Shown in pieces: positions 59,166 through 64,000 of a stretch of 64,000 nt of DNA. Location of the stretch: positions 1 through 64,000 of the forward strand of contig NZ_JBEBOY010000012.1 in the NCBI RefSeq assembly GCF_040396155.1, given 5' to 3'. Both the position numbers and the translations under genes were made by a program. The notes under the pieces were generated by a model, which saw only the letters and a program-made list of their open reading frames with translations, had not been told where the DNA came from and did not search any database. This stretch comes from Tissierella praeacuta_A (GTDB taxonomy: Bacteria; Bacillota; Clostridia; Tissierellales; Tissierellaceae). Each line of letters opens with the position of its first letter. Within the stretch, counting starts at the first letter, position 1.

Positions 59166-59915
59166 CTAAGATCCCTTAACTATTCCTTCTTTCTCTAAAC
59201 AATTTTTAATGTTCAAAATAGCCTTACTATGTATTTGGGAAATTCTAGATTCAGATAACCCCATAATATTTCCAATTTCCTTATAAGTTAATTCTTCATA
59301 ATAATACAAAGAGATTACTAATCTTTCATTTTTATTTAATAAATCAATTGAATTAGCTAAGATATTTTTCATTTCTGATATTTCATAGATTTCTTCTGGA
59401 ACATTCAAATCTTTTTGATTTTCTAAAAAGTAGTCACCATTTGTTAATAAGAGTTCTTCTAAGGACGAAACATTGAAGGTTGATATATCCGACAATATCA
59501 ACTCCAATTCATTTAATGAAATATCCAGTTGTTTTGCTATTTCATCATTTGTTGGACTTCTTCCTAATTTATTTTCAAGAAAGGATATTGAGTTTTGAAT
59601 ATCTTTAGATTTTTTTCTCAAAGATCTAGGAATCCAATCTAACTTTCTAATATTATCTATTATGGCTCCCTTTATTCTTATTTGGGCATAAGTTTCAAAT
59701 TTAATATTCTTTGTTATATCAAATTTATCAATACTATCTATTAATCCAAGAACCCCATATCCTAATAAATCATCATACTCTATTTTACTTCCGTAAAAAT
59801 TATACATTCTTCCAGCAACAATCTTGACTAAGTTTATATAATTTTCTATTAATGTTTTTTTAATTTCTTTATCTTTAGTATTAGTATATTTTATCCATAA
59901 GTTCTCAACATCCAT
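59166..59915 (-). CDS. sigD: Motility RNA polymerase sigma factor (FliA/SigD/WhiG family)
   Basis: Sigma-28 class factor directing late flagellar and chemotaxis genes. From ATG 59915 (249 aa; ATG 59930 overlaps the GGAGGG ribosome site) it has region 2 (YDDLLGYGVLGLIDSIDKFD, FETYAQIRIKGAIIDNIRKL), region 3 (LGRSPTNDEIAKQLDIS) and region 4 (NERLVISLYYYEELTYKEIG, LSESRISQIHSKAI). The motif DWIPRSLR is typical of FliA/SigD. It stands after cheD, as in the B. subtilis fla/che operon. Confidence 0.92.
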   Translation of the reverse strand: MDVENLWIKYTNTKDKEIKKTLIENYINLVKIVAGRMYNFYGSKIEYDDLLGYGVLGLIDSIDKFDITKNIKFETYAQIRIKGAIIDNIRKLDWIPRSLRKKSKDIQNSISFLENKLGRSPTNDEIAKQLDISLNELELILSDISTFNVSSLEELLLTNGDYFLENQKDLNVPEEIYEISEMKNILANSIDLLNKNERLVISLYYYEELTYKEIGNIMGLSESRISQIHSKAILNIKNCLEKEGIVKGS

Positions 59916-59935
59916 TTTATTCCCTCCCATGGAAA

Positions 59936-60424
59936 TTATATCGTTTTTTCTCCATGGCCAATAGTTCTTACTTGCAGTAATCCATCAACAGAATTCAGTA
60001 TTATAGTTCTACCAAAATTGCCACCAGTATCTTCTGAAACAATTTTTATTTTTAACTCTTTCAATTTATCCTTAGTGGCAATTACATTTCTTTCACCAAT
60101 TTTTAGAATATTATTGTTTGAATTAAAGTTAAACATTTGTGAACCGCCAGCAATCTTAGCTATTAGATTGTTTTTATTCGCACCAGACTTTATCATTAAG
60201 TCTACTAACTCATCAATTCCAGTATCTGCAAACTTAGCCTTATTATCATTATTTTTTATTTCTTTGCTTGAAGGTAACATAATATGAGCTAATCCAGCAA
60301 CTTTGTTAATTTTATCGTACAATGTAATTCCAACACAAGAGCCCAATCCCAACGTAGTCAATAAATGAGGTGCTTTCGTTACACTTAGGTCAGCCATTCC
60401 AATTTTAATAATTTTAACATCCAT
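59936..60424 (-). CDS. cheD: Chemoreceptor glutamine deamidase CheD
   Basis: 162-aa deamidase that activates receptors and partners CheC. The catalytic cysteine lies in TLGLGSCVGITLYD, with the histidine in GLAHIMLPSS. KIAGGSQMF and ERNVIATKDKL follow. It starts 1 nt after cheC, consistent with the CheC-CheD adaptation module. Confidence 0.94.
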   Translation of the reverse strand: MDVKIIKIGMADLSVTKAPHLLTTLGLGSCVGITLYDKINKVAGLAHIMLPSSKEIKNNDNKAKFADTGIDELVDLMIKSGANKNNLIAKIAGGSQMFNFNSNNNILKIGERNVIATKDKLKELKIKIVSEDTGGNFGRTIILNSVDGLLQVRTIGHGEKTI

Positions 60425-60425
60425 T

Positions 60426-61040
60426 TCATTTTACCCCTAACGCTATTAATATTTTATCGAAGGAAGATAGATCTGGAAGGAAGAATAAGTTTCCAGAAAC
60501 AAGGTTTTCTTCTTCTTCAAAAATCGTCTCTATCATCAATGCATGATCTGAAACATGGCCATATTGAATTGCTGGTACACTAAGAATAGCACCTGCCATA
60601 TCGATGGAAATAGATGGAATAGATATAAATATCTTTAACCCAGTAAGGGCAGATAAGGAATTTGCATATGAAGATGCAATAATATTGCCTATTTCAGATA
60701 ATGCTGATATATCCATATCGTCAAGTTCCTTGTTCTCTTTTTTCCTGTTATATAATAAATTAGTCAAGTTTATTGCAGAATCAATATCTAAAGCAAACAT
60801 CATATTTCCAACAACATCTTCCATTAACTCAAAATAAATCCCTACTACTAAATTCTCTTCTCCACCTAATATTTCAGCAACATCTTTAAATTCCATTATA
60901 CGAACATTTGGAACCCTCATATCAATTTTTTTAGATATCATACCTGCCAAAGCAGTAGCTGCATTTCCAGCCCCTATATTTCCCAATTCTTTAAGTACAT
61001 CTATCATAAAATTATTTAAATTATCAACATTTATTGTCAT
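60426..61040 (-). CDS. cheC: CheY-P phosphatase CheC
   Basis: 204-aa CheC with both active-site helices: ELGNIGAGNAATALAGM (about 15-31) and SEIGNIIASSYANSLSALTG (about 110-129). Each has the E-x2-N pattern needed for CheY-P hydrolysis. The centre of the protein shows the CheC/FliY fold. It lies between cheW and cheD. Confidence 0.94.
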   Translation of the reverse strand: MTINVDNLNNFMIDVLKELGNIGAGNAATALAGMISKKIDMRVPNVRIMEFKDVAEILGGEENLVVGIYFELMEDVVGNMMFALDIDSAINLTNLLYNRKKENKELDDMDISALSEIGNIIASSYANSLSALTGLKIFISIPSISIDMAGAILSVPAIQYGHVSDHALMIETIFEEEENLVSGNLFFLPDLSSFDKILIALGVK

Positions 61041-61051
61041 CTAATTGCCCC

Positions 61052-61483
61052 CTAGTGCTCAAAAACTTTTGATAAATCAAGTAATATTATCAATCTCTCT
61101 TTGATTTTACCAATCCCTTGAATATAATATAAATATTCATTTTCATAAGAAGTAGGTGGAGCATCAATATCGTCATTGTGTATTTCTATAACCTCAGATG
61201 ATGAATCTACTATAAGTCCTGATACAATATCTTCATTTGAAACGATTATAATACGTGAATTATTATCTATTTCTTTAGGTTCCATATTAAGTTTCAACCT
61301 TAAATCAATTATAGAAATTACTTCACCTCTTAGATTAATGACGCCTTTTACATAGTTTGGAGCATTAGGTATTCTAGTTGACTCTTGCATTTTTTCTATA
61401 GATATTACTTTATTAATAGGTATTCCATAATATTCTTTACATAATTTAAATACAACATATTTATTATCAATTACCTCAGACAT
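61052..61483 (-). CDS. cheW: Chemotaxis coupling protein CheW
   Basis: 143-aa SH3-like adaptor joining receptors to CheA. NAPNYVKGVINLRGEVISIIDLR is the diagnostic stretch, preceded by GIPINKVISIEKM. It lies 13 nt downstream of cheA. Confidence 0.95.
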   Translation of the reverse strand: MSEVIDNKYVVFKLCKEYYGIPINKVISIEKMQESTRIPNAPNYVKGVINLRGEVISIIDLRLKLNMEPKEIDNNSRIIIVSNEDIVSGLIVDSSSEVIEIHNDDIDAPPTSYENEYLYYIQGIGKIKERLIILLDLSKVFEH

Positions 61484-61496
61484 TCTGACTCCCCCC

Positions 61497-63530
61497 TTAT
61501 ATTATCGAATTAACATCTAAAATTAATGAAATATTACCGTTACCAAGAATTGTAGCACCAGATAAATATTTTACTCCAGATAAATATTTTCCTAAACTTT
61601 TTATAACTATTTCCTGTTGTCCAATTAAATCATCAACTATTAAGCCAGCCTGTTTATCTCCCTTTTTAACTACAACTACAATTAATTCATCATTTTCTCT
61701 ATCATCTTTAATGCCTAACATATCCTTTAATCTTATAATAGGCAACGTCATATTTCTATATAATACAACTTCTTGACCTTGTACATCTGTTATTTGGCTG
61801 CTTGAAATATTAATTATTTCAGTAATAGAACTTAAAGGAATTGCATATATTTCTTCACTTAGTTTTATAAGTAATGCTTGAATTATAGCTAATGTTAAAG
61901 GAATTCTGATTATAAACTTACTTCCTTTGCCTTTTACACTTTGTATTTCTATATTTCCATTTATTGATTCAATTTTACTTTTAACAACATCAAGTCCAAC
62001 ACCTCTACCTGAAACATCAGATATAGTCTCAGCCGTACTAAAGCCAGGCCTAAATAATAAGTTAATACAATCTTCTACTGACAAACTCTCCGCTTCTTTT
62101 TCATCTATTACTCCTTTTTCAATTGCCTTCTTTTTGATTAAATTATGGTCCATTCCCTTTCCATCATCTTCTACTTCAACTACAACATTGTTACCATCTG
62201 GATAGGATTTAAGTATAACAGTTCCAGTTTCAGGTTTTCCAGCTTTGATTCTATCTGCAGGAAGTTCAATTCCATGGTCGATAGAATTCCTAATCATATG
62301 AATTAAAGGATCTCCTATTTCATCAATGACGGTTCTATCTACTTCAGTATCTTCACCACTCATTTCTAAATCTATTTCTTTTCCTAGCTCCTTTGATAAA
62401 TCTCTCACTAATCTTGGGAACCTGTTAAAAACTCTTTCAATTGGAACCATTCTAACCTTCATTACAGCATCATGCAAATTAGTAGTTATTCTCTCTAAAT
62501 ACTCAATTGCTTCTATCATATTTTCACCAGTTGTTCTTTCACTTAAATCGTCCATTCTGGTTTTAATTATTATCAATTCACTGACTAAATTCATTAAGTT
62601 GTCTAACCTATCTATATCTACCCTAACTGTTTTACCTATTTTTCCCGCATGACTTTGGGTTGTTTTTTCATTCTTCTCCTTATGCTCAGCTTTTGAAACT
62701 TTAGAATTGTTAGGTTTTTGCGATTCGCTAGATTTAGGTTGACTATCTTGACTACTTTGACTAACTTGATTGTCTTGACTATTAGAATTAACATTTTCAA
62801 AATTCGATAAATTGATTTGCTCTACTTCTGAAATTTGATTTAATTCATTTAAAATATTTGCCTTTTCATAACTACTTACCAACATAACAGAAAATCCTAA
62901 ATCAAATTTTTCATCTTCAATATCTTCTACAGAAGGATTGGAATAAATTATCTCGCCGAAACTTTCTAGAGTATTAAATATGATAAATGCCCTAGCAGCT
63001 TTTAACATGCAGGATTCATTTAATACAAAATCTATATTATAGATATTTAGGCCTTCTTTTTCAGCCTTATCCACTACTTCTAAGACAAATTTATCAATAT
63101 TCAATTCATTTATCTCATTGCCATTTTGTTTTGTATTTTTTTCTTTATTCAATAAATTTGTTAACTTATCTATTAATGGTTGATTTGTATCATCATCCTC
63201 TGTTCCATAATCAATAATATGATTTACTGAAGAGTCTAAAGTATCAAAACACTCAAATAAAATATCAATTATTTCTTCAGATAATTCGATATCATTATTT
63301 CTTGCAGCCTGTAAAACATTTTCCATCTCATGAGTTAAATTAGCCATATTATGAAATCCCATAGTACCTGACATACCTTTAATTGTATGAGCCACTCTAA
63401 AAATTTCATTTATATTTCCTAAGTGAGAAGGATTTTTTTCTAATTCTAATAAAACATCATTCATACTTTGCAGATGTTCCTTTGCTTCTTCAACAAATAT
63501 GTTTATATATTGACTAATATCTAAATCCAT
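61497..63530 (-). CDS. cheA: Chemotaxis histidine kinase CheA
   Basis: 677-aa multidomain kinase. HPt domain with phosphorylated H48 in FRVAHTIKGMSGTMG; a P2-like CheY-binding domain (about 155-240); a Ser/Gln/Asn-rich linker (about 245-300); dimerisation domain (NLMNLVSELIIIKTRMDDL); HATPase with N-box HMIRNSIDHGIE and G-boxes DDGKGMD and DVSGRGVGLDVV; and a C-terminal CheW-like domain. The order is canonical. It starts 2 nt after cheB. Confidence 0.96.
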   Translation of the reverse strand: MDLDISQYINIFVEEAKEHLQSMNDVLLELEKNPSHLGNINEIFRVAHTIKGMSGTMGFHNMANLTHEMENVLQAARNNDIELSEEIIDILFECFDTLDSSVNHIIDYGTEDDDTNQPLIDKLTNLLNKEKNTKQNGNEINELNIDKFVLEVVDKAEKEGLNIYNIDFVLNESCMLKAARAFIIFNTLESFGEIIYSNPSVEDIEDEKFDLGFSVMLVSSYEKANILNELNQISEVEQINLSNFENVNSNSQDNQVSQSSQDSQPKSSESQKPNNSKVSKAEHKEKNEKTTQSHAGKIGKTVRVDIDRLDNLMNLVSELIIIKTRMDDLSERTTGENMIEAIEYLERITTNLHDAVMKVRMVPIERVFNRFPRLVRDLSKELGKEIDLEMSGEDTEVDRTVIDEIGDPLIHMIRNSIDHGIELPADRIKAGKPETGTVILKSYPDGNNVVVEVEDDGKGMDHNLIKKKAIEKGVIDEKEAESLSVEDCINLLFRPGFSTAETISDVSGRGVGLDVVKSKIESINGNIEIQSVKGKGSKFIIRIPLTLAIIQALLIKLSEEIYAIPLSSITEIINISSSQITDVQGQEVVLYRNMTLPIIRLKDMLGIKDDRENDELIVVVVKKGDKQAGLIVDDLIGQQEIVIKSLGKYLSGVKYLSGATILGNGNISLILDVNSII

Positions 63531-63532
63531 AA

Positions 63533-64000
63533 CTACACCCCCACTTTATTTATTATTTTATCTGCAATCTTATCTATAGGTAATATTACATCTATACAAT
63601 TTGTAGCAATAGCCGATTTAGGCATACCAAATACGACTGAAGTTGTTTCATCTTGAGCTATAGTATAACTACCAGCTTGTCTCATCTCAATTATGCCCTT
63701 TGTTCCATCAGAGCCCATACCGGTTAAAATAACTCCTGTTTTAGAATATCCATTGATTCTCGCTACTGATTCCATCATCTTATCAACAGTTGGTCTCAAA
63801 CCCATAACTTGAGGCTCTTTATTTAATCTTATTACAAGACCTTTTTCTTCTTTCATTATAGTCATATGATAATCTCCTGGAGCAATATATCCCCATCCCC
63901 TTGACAATATATCTCCTTCTTCAGCTTCTTTAATTCTTATATTTGAAATAGAATTTAATCTATCAGCTAAAGATTTAGTAAATTTAGGTGGCATATGTTG
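63533..64000 (-). CDS. cheB: Chemotaxis glutamate methylesterase CheB, C-terminal part (cut by window end)
   Basis: The open frame continues past position 64000. 156 codons are visible, all within the methylesterase domain. The first codons read QHMPPKFTKSLADRLN, containing the catalytic histidine. The catalytic aspartate lies in ILTGMGSDGTKGIIEM, and AQDETTSVVFGMPKSAI follows. The nucleophile serine and the receiver domain lie outside. ATG 63994 is internal and not a start. It would remove methyl groups from receptors and deamidate glutamines. Confidence 0.93.
   Translation of the reverse strand, partial: QHMPPKFTKSLADRLNSISNIRIKEAEEGDILSRGWGYIAPGDYHMTIMKEEKGLVIRLNKEPQVMGLRPTVDKMMESVARINGYSKTGVILTGMGSDGTKGIIEMRQAGSYTIAQDETTSVVFGMPKSAIATNCIDVILPIDKIADKIINKVGV

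Overview
The window is AT-rich, gene-dense chromosomal DNA from a low-GC Gram-positive anaerobe of the Clostridia/Tissierellia type. The evidence is a PolC replicase, SpoVS, RNase Y, FtsK/SpoIIIE, a YneA-type SOS inhibitor beside LexA, SOS boxes of the Gram-positive GAAC-N4-GTTC type, strong AGGAGG ribosome sites with frequent TTG/GTG starts, and flagellar/chemotaxis genes (sigma-28, FapA, CheA/B/C/D/W). The organism is probably motile and probably spore-forming. I cannot name the species.

Layout. Positions 1-8.7 kb (plus strand) hold miaB-mutS-mutL-miaA-hfq and a YnbB-type PLP enzyme. From 8.7 to 12.9 kb the gene directions converge. This zone holds the divergent lexA/yneA SOS pair, a Xer-type tyrosine recombinase, and two non-coding stretches full of hairpins and decayed gene pieces: a sporulation-sigma-like relic, a partial copy of the recombinase, and a copy of a piece of miaB. 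From 12.9 kb to the end nearly everything is on the minus strand.

Reading the minus-strand block in the direction of transcription (high to low coordinates): a chemotaxis/flagellar block (cheB-cheA-cheW-cheC-cheD-sigD-fapA and two small genes, 64-57 kb); rpsB-tsf-pyrH-frr-uppS-cdsA-rseP-ispG-polC (57-46 kb); rimP-nusA-rnpM-infB-rbfA-nrnA-truB-ribF-rpsO-pnp (46-36 kb); a methylthioadenosine-salvage cluster mtnA-mtnP-MegL-like-class II aldolase (36-32 kb); a YlxY deacetylase, an M16 protease, dut and ymxH (31.6-28.8 kb); tepA, ftsK, rimO, pgsA, cinA and recA (28-21 kb); an Mre11-like nuclease with a Rad50-like ATPase split over three genes (20.8-17.5 kb); then rny, spoVS, a PHP phosphatase, a PadR regulator and an aspartate aminotransferase (17.3-12.9 kb).

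How the parts fit together. The translation, RNA-decay and envelope genes form the conserved housekeeping superoperon of Firmicutes, but ylxQ and dxr are missing from their usual slots. DNA repair is concentrated here: mutSL, lexA-yneA and recA with readable SOS boxes, and the split nuclease-ATPase module directly behind recA. The mtnA-mtnP-aldolase set looks like a dihydroxyacetone-phosphate shunt for 5'-methylthioadenosine rather than the classical methionine salvage pathway. The strand-convergent 8.7-12.9 kb zone, with a Xer recombinase and palindromes whose arms resemble the XerD half of dif, may lie in the replication terminus region. That is inference. No rRNA, tRNA, CRISPR array or intact insertion sequence was seen.
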